Position numbers and translations under genes: made by a program | Shown: positions 49,659 to 58,037 of the stretch, piece by piece | How positions within the stretch are numbered: position 1 is the stretch's first letter | Layout: the number at the start of each line of letters is the position of its first letter | Source: Herbidospora galbida | GTDB taxonomy: Bacteria; Actinomycetota; Actinomycetes; Streptosporangiales; Streptosporangiaceae | Direction of reading: 5' to 3' | Assembly (NCBI RefSeq): GCF_005233835.1 | Contig: NZ_SZQA01000003.1 | Coordinates: 205,815-269,814 of the forward strand | Length of the DNA: 64,000 bases | The notes under the pieces: model-generated | Told to the model about the DNA's origin: nothing | Databases searched by the model: none | The model's input: only the letters and a program-made list of their open reading frames with translations

Positions 49659-51479
49659 TTGCGCTGGCTTGCTCTGCTTCTAGGGATCGCGATCCTCGGT
49701 GGCGTGGCCACCGTGGTGATCGCCCTCCAGGAGCCCGAGACGCCACACGCCGCGCGCATCGGCAGCACCTCGCCGTCCGAGCCGAGCCCGACCCCGTCCG
49801 ACACCGGTTTCACCGACCCGTGTGGCACGTTCGACACGAACATGCGCACCCCCTACGCGATCACCGGCTACTGGATCATGCCGTCGGCCGACCGCTGCAA
49901 CTGGCGCCGCCAGCTGGAGGAGATCCACAAGGTCGGCGGCGACACGGTGGTCCGCATCGGCTTCGGCCTGCAGCCGCGCGGGGTCGACGACGAGGGCCGC
50001 ATCCTGGAGACCGCCCCCGACGACGGGAGCGAGGCAAAGCCCGACGAACGCTACGGCTACTGCGTCGAAGACGGTCTGACCTGCTACCAGGCGGCCGAAC
50101 GCGACCTGAAGGCGGCCAACCCCGGCAACCGCGTCTCGTGGTCGTTCGTCTTCCGCACCGACGAGCAGTACGGCGACGGCGTCTTCCGCTGCCCGCAGAT
50201 GGAGAAGAAGATCGTCGTCGGCGAGCGGGTGTTCTTCCGCCTGATCGCCGACGAAGACGGCTCCGACGACGCGACCTGCGACTTCTCCAGCAAGGGCAAG
50301 GGCTACCACCTGATCCTGGTGTCGGCCGGCGCGACCGACAGCCTGACCGAGCTGCTCGACCTGGGCGACCAGTTCGGCATCAAGGTCTTCCCGTCGCTGC
50401 CGCTGGCCCCGCGCGACCCGACCGGCGTCACCCGCGCCAACCCGCGCCACATCGGCACCCTCACCACGCTGACCCGCCGCATCCTGCAGGACTACGGCAC
50501 CCGCTTCGCGGGCCGCGAGTCGCTCGGCGGCGTCTACCAGCCCTTCGAGCTCGTCATCAGAGACTGGGCCGACCCTGAGAACGTTCCGACACTGCAGGTG
50601 TACGCCGAACAGCACCGCATCGTCGAGCAGGTACTCCCGGGCAAGCCGATCCTGGTCAGCCCCTACCTCGACGCCCGCAAACGGGTCGACTACACCTCGA
50701 CCCCCGCGCAGGTCGGCGAGGGCTTCAAGGCGCTGGCCCGCACGGGCGTCGGCATCATCGCGCCGCAGGACTCGCGCGGCACCGGCAAGGTCGGCCTGTT
50801 CTGGCCGAACTGGAAGAACCAGCCCGTGGACGAACGGCTGAAGCCGGTGGTGGGGGAGAGCACCTACGGCACCGCCTACTACGGCGCCACCCGCGACTAC
50901 TACCGGGCCATGTACGAATCCCGCCTCGAACTGCGCGACGAGGAAGACATCGACGTGCAGCTGTGGGCCAACGTCGAGGCGTTCGAACCGTCGGCGACCG
51001 AGAAGTGCGGCACGCAGGGGACCCGGGGACGCACCGACAAACCCCGCCTCGACACTGCGGTCACGCTGGTCGGGCCGTACGTCTCGAAGATCATCTCGTA
51101 CATGTGGAGCGACTTCTTCACCTGCGGCACCCCGTCGCTGTCGGAGGACCTCGCGACCGACTGGGAACGCCCCATCGCCATCCAGGCCATCAGGGAGAAG
51201 CGGCAGATCCAAGACGGCCTGCAGATCCGCGGCTACCACCTGGAGAACGTCCGGGTGACGCTGAGCTGGACCGGCCTGGAGACCCCGCGCGTCGTCGACT
51301 CGCAGTCGGTGGGCTGGTTCGACGGGCAGCCGATCGCCGACTTACCACCCGCCGTCGGCCAGGTCTGGATCCCGGTCGACTGGGCGAGCGTGCCGCCCGG
51401 CACGTGGGTCAGGGTAGAGGTGACCTCCGCCGACGGCCGCAAGGCCGCCGAGCCGGTCTACTACCACAACAACGATTGA
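49659..51479 (+). CDS. DUF4434-type glycosidase-like secreted protein
   Basis: 606 aa from TTG 49659. An N-terminal signal anchor (LALLLGIAILGGVATVVIAL) and a Ser/Pro linker lead to a TIM-barrel-like DUF4434 domain: AITGYWIMPSADRCNWRRQL, EEIHKVGGDTVVRIGFG, LGGVYQPFELVIRDW, ILVSPYLDAR, GVGIIAPQDSRGTGKVG, 'DVQLWANVEAFEPS'. The C-terminal ~90 residues form a beta domain. The glutamates in YQPFEL and WANVEAFEP could be catalytic. In a polysaccharide cluster, so it may trim or modify the polymer outside the cell. Confidence 0.82.
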   Translation: MRWLALLLGIAILGGVATVVIALQEPETPHAARIGSTSPSEPSPTPSDTGFTDPCGTFDTNMRTPYAITGYWIMPSADRCNWRRQLEEIHKVGGDTVVRIGFGLQPRGVDDEGRILETAPDDGSEAKPDERYGYCVEDGLTCYQAAERDLKAANPGNRVSWSFVFRTDEQYGDGVFRCPQMEKKIVVGERVFFRLIADEDGSDDATCDFSSKGKGYHLILVSAGATDSLTELLDLGDQFGIKVFPSLPLAPRDPTGVTRANPRHIGTLTTLTRRILQDYGTRFAGRESLGGVYQPFELVIRDWADPENVPTLQVYAEQHRIVEQVLPGKPILVSPYLDARKRVDYTSTPAQVGEGFKALARTGVGIIAPQDSRGTGKVGLFWPNWKNQPVDERLKPVVGESTYGTAYYGATRDYYRAMYESRLELRDEEDIDVQLWANVEAFEPSATEKCGTQGTRGRTDKPRLDTAVTLVGPYVSKIISYMWSDFFTCGTPSLSEDLATDWERPIAIQAIREKRQIQDGLQIRGYHLENVRVTLSWTGLETPRVVDSQSVGWFDGQPIADLPPAVGQVWIPVDWASVPPGTWVRVEVTSADGRKAAEPVYYHNND

Positions 51480-51505
51480 TCGCGACAGCGTGTAACGTGC
51501 CTGAC

Positions 51506-52162
51506 ATGGTCCCGCGCATCCCCGTCAGCGTGGATCTCGTCGTGCTGACAGTGAGGTCGAGCGCCCTGTGCGCCTTGGTGTGGCGGCGGGATCGGCCGCC
51601 CTACCCCGATCTGTGGGCGCTGTCGGGCGGCTTCATCCACCTCGACGAAGACCTTCCGGCGGCGGCGGCCCGCGTGCTGGCCGAACGGGCCGGCATGGCA
51701 GGGGCGCCGGTCCACCTGGAGCAGCTCCGGACCTACGGCTACCCCGACCGCGACCCGCGCCAGCGCGTCGTGTCGGTCGCCTACCTGGGGCTGGCCCCCG
51801 ACCTGCCGGCCTCGACCGAGGCCCACATGAGCTGGCAGCCGCTGAGCGAGCTGACCGAGATGGCCTTCGACCACCGCCGCATCATGCTCGACGGGCTGGA
51901 GCGGGCCCGGTCGAAGCTCGAATACACCTCGCTCGGGGCCGCGTTCTGCCCGACCGAGTTCACCGTCGCCGAGCTGCGCAGGGTCTACGAGATCGTGTGG
52001 GGCCGCCCGCTCGACCCCCGCAACTTCCACCGCAAGGTGACCAAGACCGAGGGCTTCCTGGTGCCGTCGGGCCGGACGACCACCCGCGACGGCGGCCGCC
52101 CCGCGATGCTCTACCGGCGGGGCCCGGCGGAGGCGCTGCACCCGCCGATGCTGCGGATCTGA
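51506..52162 (+). CDS. NUDIX hydrolase with winged-helix C-terminus (NrtR-like)
   Basis: 218 aa from ATG 51506 (GTG 51497 also possible). NUDIX domain in residues about 1-130: DLWALSGGFIHLDEDLPAAAARVLAERAG (only the start of the box is GG-F-x-x-x-D-E) retains GGF but its REXXEE core is replaced by RVLAERAG, so catalysis may be weak or lost. The C-terminal ~80 residues (FCPTEFTVAELRRVYEIVWG, NFHRKVTKTEGFLVPSG) match the winged helix of NrtR-type NAD-pathway regulators. Could be an ADP-ribose-sensing repressor. Confidence 0.85.
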   Translation: MVPRIPVSVDLVVLTVRSSALCALVWRRDRPPYPDLWALSGGFIHLDEDLPAAAARVLAERAGMAGAPVHLEQLRTYGYPDRDPRQRVVSVAYLGLAPDLPASTEAHMSWQPLSELTEMAFDHRRIMLDGLERARSKLEYTSLGAAFCPTEFTVAELRRVYEIVWGRPLDPRNFHRKVTKTEGFLVPSGRTTTRDGGRPAMLYRRGPAEALHPPMLRI

Positions 52163-52219
52163 CCCGTTTGACGTGATTGGGCCCACTGTTGTCAGTGTGA
52201 TTGGGGATATTCTCCCCCT

Positions 52220-53311
52220 GTGCTGATATCGGAGCCGCGCACTGTGCCGGCGGCGGCCGCCGTTGACCCACCCTTCGTCCAGCCCCGCTTACGGGTGCTC
52301 GACCTGCTGCGATTCGTCGCGGCCATGGCGGTGGTGCTGTTCCACTTCGGGGAGACGCGCGCGTGGGGGACGGTCAACGCCTTCCCGGCGTTATCCGGCG
52401 TCACGATGTTCGGCTCCTACGGAGTCCGGCTGTTCTTCATGATCAGCGGCTTCGTGATCCTGATGAGCGCCTGGGGGCGTACGCCCGGTGAGTTCGTGGT
52501 CTCCCGGATCGCCCGTCTCTATCCGGCCTACTGGGCCAGTGTGATCATCCTGGGCGCGATCGCGCTGATGGGGTTCATCACCGACCACCGGCCCACTCTG
52601 AGCGAACTGCTCGCCAACCTGACGATGTTCCAGCACGGCCTGCGGATCCGCGACCTGGAGATCGTCTACTGGACGCTCTGGCACGAACTCGTCTTCTACG
52701 TGATGATCGCCTGCTTCGCGGTGGTCGGGATCACATACCGGAGGGTTCTCGGCTTCATGGGCGGCTGGATCTTCCTGCTCGCGCTGGCCGAGCGGCTCGA
52801 CATCTCGCTGCTGAAGGTCGGGCTGGCCCAGTTCGGGGCGCCCTACTTCATCGCGGGCATGTCCCTCTACCTGATCTACCGGTTCGGCGGCTCGCTGCTG
52901 CCGTGGCTGTTCGTCGGCCTGGCCTACGCCTTCGGCCTGGTGCAGCTGCTCGGCGAGGGGCCGTCGGCCGTCGAGCGGTTCGGCGAGCCGCTGGGCACGG
53001 CGCTGGTCGTCGGCGTGATCTCACTGATGTTCCTCGTGATGATCCTGGTCGCGCTCGGGCGGCTCGACGGGATCGACTGGCGCGGGCTGACGCTGCTGGG
53101 CGCGCTGACCTACCCGCTCTACCTGTTCCACCACCACGTCGGATTCCTGATGATCCAGTGGCTCAACCCGATCCTCGGCCACCGGGTCACGCTGCCGGTG
53201 GTCATCGGGATCGTGCTGGTCGTGGCGTGGGCGGTCTACCGGTTCGTCGAGGTGCCCGCCCAGCCACGGTTGAAGGCGGCGCTGTCCCGCTCGCTCAAAA
53301 TCGCCGACTAG
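52220..53311 (+). CDS. Acyltransferase 3 family membrane protein
   Basis: 363 aa, GTG start. Ten-helix OafA/acyltransferase-3 fold: VLDLLRFVAAMAVVLFHFG (helix 1 R-x-x-A...H), VRLFFMISGFVILMSAWGR, ARLYPAYWASV, YWTLWHELVFYVMIACF, FHHHVGFLMIQWLNP. Transfers acyl groups to a periplasmic or surface sugar. With the other acyltransferase at 40860 it flanks the polysaccharide genes. Ends immediately next to the convergent deacetylase stop. Confidence 0.93.
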   Translation: MLISEPRTVPAAAAVDPPFVQPRLRVLDLLRFVAAMAVVLFHFGETRAWGTVNAFPALSGVTMFGSYGVRLFFMISGFVILMSAWGRTPGEFVVSRIARLYPAYWASVIILGAIALMGFITDHRPTLSELLANLTMFQHGLRIRDLEIVYWTLWHELVFYVMIACFAVVGITYRRVLGFMGGWIFLLALAERLDISLLKVGLAQFGAPYFIAGMSLYLIYRFGGSLLPWLFVGLAYAFGLVQLLGEGPSAVERFGEPLGTALVVGVISLMFLVMILVALGRLDGIDWRGLTLLGALTYPLYLFHHHVGFLMIQWLNPILGHRVTLPVVIGIVLVVAWAVYRFVEVPAQPRLKAALSRSLKIAD

Positions 53312-54031
53312 CTACTTCTTTTCGGCCGGCTTCGGCGGCTTCGGCCAGGCCTCGCCGGGCTTGAGGACGCGGTCGCCGAGCAGCGTGGAGACGGTGACGA
53401 GCTTGTAGCCCTTCTTCGTCAGGGTGTCGACCACGGTCTCCATGGCCTTGACGGTCTCCGGCACGATGTCGTGCAGCAGGATGACGGCGTCGCGCCGGGC
53501 GAACTTGAGCGTGCGCTCCTTGATGACCTTGGTGTTGCGGGCCTGCCAGTCGAGGGTCGAGCCCGTCCAAAGGATCTGCGGCAGGCCGAGCGTCTCCATC
53601 AGGGAGCCCACCCGGGAGTTGGTCGCGCCGTTCGGCGGGCGCATGAACGTCGGCGTGACGCCGGCGGTCTGCTGGATGACCTCCTGGGTGCCGACGATCT
53701 CGGAGATGATCTCCTCGTCGGAGAGCTTGGTCAGGTCGGGGTGGTCCCAGGTGTGGTTGCCGATCTCATGCCCCTCGTCGACCATGCGCTTCATCATCTC
53801 GACGCGGCTCTCGACCTTGCGGCCCAGCACGAAGAAGGTGGCCTTGGCCTTGTGCTTCTTCAGGGTGTCGAGCAGGGCGGGGGTGTAGGGCCAGGGCCCG
53901 TCGTCGAAGGTGAGCGCTATGCACTTGTGGCGCTCGCAGTACGGCTTGGCCTTCGCGTTCGCCGGTGCGGCCGGGGCGATCAGGGACGTGGTTAAGGCGA
54001 GGGCGAGTGCCCCCCGGACGATCACGCGCAT
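53312..54031 (-). CDS. Polysaccharide deacetylase (CE4)
   Basis: 239 aa from ATG 54031. Signal peptide (ALALALTTSLIAPAAPANA), then the NodB homology domain: LTFDDGPWPYTPALLDTL (motif 1 with catalytic Asp), GNHTWDHPDLTKLSD (H-x3-H metal motif), MRPPNGATNS, LWTGSTLDWQ, and VILLHD. A secreted metal-dependent amide hydrolase acting on peptidoglycan, chitin-like or surface polysaccharide. C-terminus is Lys/Pro-rich. Confidence 0.94.
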   Translation of the reverse strand: MRVIVRGALALALTTSLIAPAAPANAKAKPYCERHKCIALTFDDGPWPYTPALLDTLKKHKAKATFFVLGRKVESRVEMMKRMVDEGHEIGNHTWDHPDLTKLSDEEIISEIVGTQEVIQQTAGVTPTFMRPPNGATNSRVGSLMETLGLPQILWTGSTLDWQARNTKVIKERTLKFARRDAVILLHDIVPETVKAMETVVDTLTKKGYKLVTVSTLLGDRVLKPGEAWPKPPKPAEKK

Positions 54032-54131
54032 GGTGCCGAATCCTAAGGGGTGTTCCTGGGACGACTCTGAGATCGGCACGAATGACCTCAAGTAGGGTGT
54101 GGGCACATCGCCGCAACGGAGGGGTGCAAGA

Positions 54132-55205
54132 ATGCCGCAGTTCAGGGCCGTGCTCGACACCATGCCGGCCTACGCGCCGGGCAAGGCGGTGGTGTCGGCC
54201 GACGGGCGGTCGTACAAGCTGTCGTCGAACGAATCCCCCGAGCCGCCGCTCCCCAGCGTGGTCGCCGCCATCGCCGAGGCCGCCGCGACCGTCCACCGTT
54301 ACCCCGACCCGGCGGCGGTCCGGCTGACCGAGGCGCTCGCGGCCCGTTACGGCGTCCCGCCGGAGCACATCGCGCTCGGCGCGGGCTCGGTCACCGTCGC
54401 CCAGCAGCTCTTCGAGACGATCGGCGAGCCCGGTGCGGAGGTCGTCTACGCCTGGCGTTCGTTCGAGGCCTACCCGGTGCTAGCGGACCTGTCGGGGGTC
54501 ACCTCCGTGCAGGTCCCGCTCGCCGGCGAGACCCACGACCTCGACGCGATGCGCGCCGCGATCACCCCGGCCACCCGCATGGTCCTCGTCTGCAACCCCA
54601 ACAACCCGACGGGCACGGCCAACCGCGCGGCCGAGCTCACCGCGTTCCTCGACGCGGTCCCGTCCGACGTGCTCGTGATCCTCGACGAGGCCTACCGCGA
54701 GTACGTGCGCGACGAGGCGATCCCCGACGGCCTGACCGTCTACCGCGAACGCCCCAACGTGGCGGTGCTGCGCACCTTCTCCAAGGCCTACGGCCTGGCC
54801 GGGCTCCGCGTCGGCTACCTGATCGGCCCCGAGCCCGTCGCCGCGGCGGTCCGCAAGACGATGATCCCCTTCGCGGTCAACCACCTCGCCCAGGCCGCCG
54901 CCGTCGCGTCGCTCGCCGCCGAGGACGAGCTGCTGGAGCGCGTCGAGCGGGTCGTCGCCGAGCGCGCCCGCGTCCGCGAGGCGCTGATCACCCAAGGCTG
55001 GACGGTCCCCGAGTCGCAGGCCAACTTCGTCTGGCTCCGCCTGGGCGACGACACCCCGGCGTTCGCGGCGGCGTGCGCCGCTGAGGGCGTCGCTGTGCGT
55101 CCATTTGGCACGGAGGGTGCCCGTGTGTCCATTGGTGACCGTGAGGCCAACGACGCGTTCCTGAGGGCCGCGCAGGCCTTCAGGACACACGTTTCCGCTC
55201 GGTAG
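54132..55205 (+). CDS. Aromatic/histidinol-phosphate aminotransferase (HisC-like)
   Basis: 357 aa from ATG 54132, preceded by GGAGGGG. Class I/II PLP aminotransferase: [85 protein letters not shown] (PLP Lys), [16 protein letters not shown]. Closest to HisC or the actinobacterial aromatic aminotransferase Pat. No his genes nearby, so Pat-like is more likely. Overlaps the convergent EamA gene by 26 bp. Confidence 0.92.
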   Translation: MPQFRAVLDTMPAYAPGKAVVSADGRSYKLSSNESPEPPLPSVVAAIAEAAATVHRYPDPAAVRLTEALAARYGVPPEHIALGAGSVTVAQQLFETIGEPGAEVVYAWRSFEAYPVLADLSGVTSVQVPLAGETHDLDAMRAAITPATRMVLVCNPNNPTGTANRAAELTAFLDAVPSDVLVILDEAYREYVRDEAIPDGLTVYRERPNVAVLRTFSKAYGLAGLRVGYLIGPEPVAAAVRKTMIPFAVNHLAQAAAVASLAAEDELLERVERVVAERARVREALITQGWTVPESQANFVWLRLGDDTPAFAAACAAEGVAVRPFGTEGARVSIGDREANDAFLRAAQAFRTHVSAR

Positions 55206-56073
55206 AGACCACCAGCGCGACCCCGGCGACGATGACGAGACCGGCGGCCACCATCATGGCCGTCACGGTCTCGCCCAGGATGATCATCCCCAGGGCGACC
55301 GCGACGACGGGGTTCACGTACGCGTAGGTGGACACGAGCGAGATCGGCGCGTTGCCGAGCAGCCACACGTACGACGTGAACCCCACCAGCGACCCCACGA
55401 CGATCAGGTAGGCCAGCGCCAGCCACGACCGCCCGGACACCTCCGACAGCACGAGGTGCTCCCCGGCCAGCCCGCTGCACGCCAGCAACCCGGCCCCGCC
55501 GACGACCATCTCCACCGTCGAGGCGGCGAAGGGGTTCTTCGGCATCGGCGCCCGCCCCGACATGAACGACCCCACGGCCCATGAGAACGACGCCAGCAGG
55601 ATCACCACCACGCCGACCGTGCCCCCCGACGCCCCGCCGGTCAGCGAGATCCCGGCCACGCCGAGGAACCCGATGAGCACGCCGGTCAACGTCAGGACGT
55701 GGGGCCGGTCGCGGAAGACCGTGCGCATGATGACGAGCCAGAGCGGCGTCGAGGCGACCAGCAGCGCGGCGAGCCCGGTGGAGATGTGCTGCTCGGCCAC
55801 GGCGACCATGCCGTTGCCGCCCGTGAGGAGCAGCAGCCCGACCAGGGCCGCGTCGAGGAACTCGCGGCGGTTCATCCGGAACGCCTGCGGGCCCGACTTG
55901 ACCAGCAGGAACACGCCGAGGATCGCGGCGGCCACCACGAACCGGAGGCCGCCGGAGACGAAGGGCGGCATGGTCTCGATGACGATTCCGATGCCCAGAT
56001 AGGTCGATCCCCAGACGATGTAGACGGTCGTCAGGAGGACCCACACGCGTATGTCACGACCGTCCCGCTGCAT
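55180..56073 (-). CDS. EamA/DMT-family transporter
   Basis: 297 aa from ATG 56073 (TTG 56085 possible). Ten membrane helices in two EamA repeats: [48 protein letters not shown]; second repeat [52 protein letters not shown]. Resembles YedA/RhaT-like drug-metabolite exporters. A TATTGT element 12 bases upstream of the ATG suggests a leaderless start. Confidence 0.93.
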   Translation of the reverse strand: MQRDGRDIRVWVLLTTVYIVWGSTYLGIGIVIETMPPFVSGGLRFVVAAAILGVFLLVKSGPQAFRMNRREFLDAALVGLLLLTGGNGMVAVAEQHISTGLAALLVASTPLWLVIMRTVFRDRPHVLTLTGVLIGFLGVAGISLTGGASGGTVGVVVILLASFSWAVGSFMSGRAPMPKNPFAASTVEMVVGGAGLLACSGLAGEHLVLSEVSGRSWLALAYLIVVGSLVGFTSYVWLLGNAPISLVSTYAYVNPVVAVALGMIILGETVTAMMVAAGLVIVAGVALVVSTERKRVS

Positions 56074-56133
56074 GACTGCTGACAATAGCCAAACGTCGGC
56101 AAACCCCTCCAGAGCGGGGCCCGAAATCGGGCA

Positions 56134-56418
56134 TCAACCGTAAAAGGCTGGGTCGAGCACCTCGATGTCGGTGATGGCGGTGCCCGTCGGGTCGAGGCTG
56201 AGCCCGATGACCTCCGTCCCGGCCAGCAGCAACGGCAGCGACCGGGGGCTCGCCGACCCCGGCGGTGAGGTGAGCAGGTTCCGGCAGGCCTGCGTACACG
56301 CGCAGACCCCGAAATAAGGGAGATCCTCGACGGTCCCCGCGAGGGGATCGCCCTCGAGCAGGTCGACGATCGTGGCCGTGAGCCGGGGGTGCACCTCCTT
56401 CAGGCGGAGCCGGCTCAC
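56134..56418 (-). CDS. Small hypothetical protein with a Cys pair
   Basis: 94 aa from GTG 56418, which overlaps the upstream stop as GTGA; the longer frame upstream has no support. Landmarks: RLRLKEVHPRLTATIVDLLE, YFGVCACTQACRNLL with three closely spaced cysteines, 'TEVIGLSLDPTGTAITDIEV'. No signal peptide. No family recognised. Coupled to the small membrane protein gene. Confidence 0.65.
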   Translation of the reverse strand: MSRLRLKEVHPRLTATIVDLLEGDPLAGTVEDLPYFGVCACTQACRNLLTSPPGSASPRSLPLLLAGTEVIGLSLDPTGTAITDIEVLDPAFYG

Positions 56419-56591
56419 CGGAGGTACTCCAGGACCAGCAGGCACAGCGTGGCCGTCCCGAGATAGGCGCCTCCCGACGTCATGAGCGCGGTCGGTGCGG
56501 TCTTTCCCGACCGGAGACTGACGATGTAGCAGATCAGCGCGATGACGGCGGAAACGAGCGCCGCGATGATCAAAGAAACGACAGGCGACAT
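56415..56591 (-). CDS. Small two-helix membrane protein
   Basis: 58 aa from ATG 56591, or 67 aa from ATG 56618; neither has a good ribosome site. Two hydrophobic helices (VVSLIIAALVSAVIALICYI; GGAYLGTATLCLLVLEYL) with a short basic turn (RSGKT). Function unknown; coupled to the downstream Cys-containing protein. Confidence 0.6.
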   Translation of the reverse strand: MSPVVSLIIAALVSAVIALICYIVSLRSGKTAPTALMTSGGAYLGTATLCLLVLEYLR

Positions 56592-56910
56592 TTCCTGACT
56601 TTCTTTCTGATAGCGCATAGTGGGTGACCACAGACAGATATCAGCGCCGGTCGCCGGAGACCCGAAGATCATCTGTTCCTGTACGGATTTCCGCAGGTCT
56701 GGACGCCTGTGGACGACTCTGGACGTAACCGGATGACCTGGTTAATCCTCGCGCTCACGACGTTTGGGAATTATGGGGCGTAGCCCCTGTGAACCCACTA
56801 ATCTCGCCATCATCACCGGTCGCTCCGGTGATCTTTCAACGGGGTTCTCGGCCTTTTCCGGCCCACGCGCGGTCGCGCTGTCTGACTGTTTTGAGAAACG
56901 GAACTCGCTC
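56592..56910. other. Divergent promoter region without a gene
   Basis: Between the small membrane protein gene and the regulator at 56911. Holds a GGGGC-GTA-GCCCC mini hairpin (56775-56787) and an 8-bp stem ATCACCGG/CCGGTGAT with a 5-base loop (56812-56832) in the leader of the plus-strand gene. I see no coding sequence with support; the frame running into 56911 has poor codon bias before that ATG. Confidence 0.4.
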
Positions 56911-57726
56911 ATGGGTGATGCACGTGGAGAGCGGATCGACTGCGATGTCCTCCTGGCCAAGCTCGACAGCCTGTACCGCAAGGTGGGCCGGCCCAGCTAT
57001 GGCCGGATGGTGGAGCTGGCGGAGTCGATGATCAGGGCGGAGACCGGGGAGGAGTGGCGCTCGCTCTCCACCTCGCACCTGTCCAACATCATGAAGGGCA
57101 GGTTCACCCTGCTGCCGGGCTGGCCCCTCATCCGCACCATCGTCACGGTCCTCTACAAGTTCGGCACGATGAACGGCCGCATGGCGGCCTCGCCGCAGGC
57201 GATCAGTACGCTCACCCGGGAGTTCGCCGAAGTGTGGGACGCCGTCGAAACCCGCGACGCCCCGGCCAGGCCGGTGACGCGGATGCCCTACGTCCCCGGC
57301 GACATCCTCGAACAGGCTCCCGACGAGGTCCGCCTGCCCCCGGTGAAGTCGGCGGCCTTCCGCATGCCGAGAGCGTGGGGCCGCATCGGCGCCTCGATCC
57401 TCCGCCGAGCCGAACAGGGCGACGCCGTCGCCGCCTACCAGGCCGCCGTCCTGCTGGCCTGTGAGGCCACGCGTGAGGAGGTGACGCCCGCCTACCGCCG
57501 CCTGCTCCTCGAAGCGGCGGCCGAATGGAAGAAGGAGGCGACCGGCACGGTCGCCGAGGCGCTGACCCTGCCGTTACACGGCCACGGCCTCCTCCGCGCG
57601 GCGGGCGAGCTGGCCTTCCGGCGGCCCCACCCGGCCAAACGCAACGTGATCTTCATACAGGCCTTCCTGCACGTGGAGGCCGCCCTCCAGAAGACCGCCG
57701 CCATCGGCGACGAGAGCCGACGATGA
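56911..57726 (+). CDS. Hypothetical protein, possible DNA-binding N-terminus
   Basis: 271 aa from ATG 56911. The first ~75 residues (CDVLLAKLDSLYRKVGRPSY; SLSTSHLSNIMKGRFTLLPG) fit a divergent XRE-like helix-turn-helix with an 'SHLSNIMKG' recognition helix. The middle is a Pro-rich linker and the end (about 165-271) an all-helical domain (RIGASILRRAEQGDAVAAYQ, LLACEATREEVTPAYRRLL) with a Sel1/TPR-like look. Similar layout to actinomycete regulators with a C-terminal helical sensor. Function not known. Confidence 0.65.
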   Translation: MGDARGERIDCDVLLAKLDSLYRKVGRPSYGRMVELAESMIRAETGEEWRSLSTSHLSNIMKGRFTLLPGWPLIRTIVTVLYKFGTMNGRMAASPQAISTLTREFAEVWDAVETRDAPARPVTRMPYVPGDILEQAPDEVRLPPVKSAAFRMPRAWGRIGASILRRAEQGDAVAAYQAAVLLACEATREEVTPAYRRLLLEAAAEWKKEATGTVAEALTLPLHGHGLLRAAGELAFRRPHPAKRNVIFIQAFLHVEAALQKTAAIGDESRR

Positions 57727-57881
57727 CTCCACCTGGTGGAAAGCCGTCGAGCCCTTGGCCGGCGCCAGACGGTCGCCTCCAGAGACACGCCATAAACGTT
57801 CTGTGAGGGCGAACTCGCGTTCTCCAGGCCGCACACCGGGCGGGCGTTCACAAGGCTGGCATTTCACGACTTTCATCGAAT

Positions 57882-57899
57882 TTGCGCAATGTTGCGCAA
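57882..57899. promoter_or_regulatory. Paired TTGCGCAA palindromes
   Basis: Two copies of the perfect palindrome TTGCGCAA, separated by TG, so their centres are 10 bp apart (one helical turn). Protein-binding site by appearance; target unknown. Confidence 0.45.
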
Positions 57900-57951
57900 C
57901 TCCAGCCCCGCCCGTCCCGCACTTTCTTCTATCCGGTGAAGTGAATTCCCT

Positions 57952-57969
57952 GTCCGGATTTATCCGGAC
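57952..57969. promoter_or_regulatory. GTCCGGAT inverted repeat
   Basis: GTCCGGAT-TT-ATCCGGAC, perfect 8-bp arms, with extra half-sites ATCCGG at 57931 and TATCCG at 57971. Operator-like, no adjacent gene start. Confidence 0.45.
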
Positions 57970-57988
57970 GTATCCGTACACAAAAAGC

Positions 57989-58026
57989 AGTGCCCGGCAC
58001 CCTCGGGAAAGAGGATGCCGGGCACT
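57989..58026 (-). terminator. Terminator of the minus-strand regulator gene
   Basis: 11-bp stem AGTGCCCGGCA/TGCCGGGCACT with an inner CCTC/GAGG extension. On the minus strand it is followed by GCTTTTTG, so it has a U-tract, unusual in this GC-rich window. 12 bp after the stop of the gene at 58038. Confidence 0.88.
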
Positions 58027-58037
58027 CGCCCGCCGTC

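Larger units (their letters stand above)
57727..58037. other. Intergenic region with several palindromes, no gene
   Basis: Between convergent genes. Holds paired TTGCGCAA palindromes (57882-57899), a GTCCGGAT/ATCCGGAC inverted repeat (57952-57969) with further ATCCG half-sites nearby, and a terminator (57989-58026). Since both flanking genes end here, the operator-like sites have no annotated start to control. Frames on both strands have weak codon bias. Confidence 0.5.
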
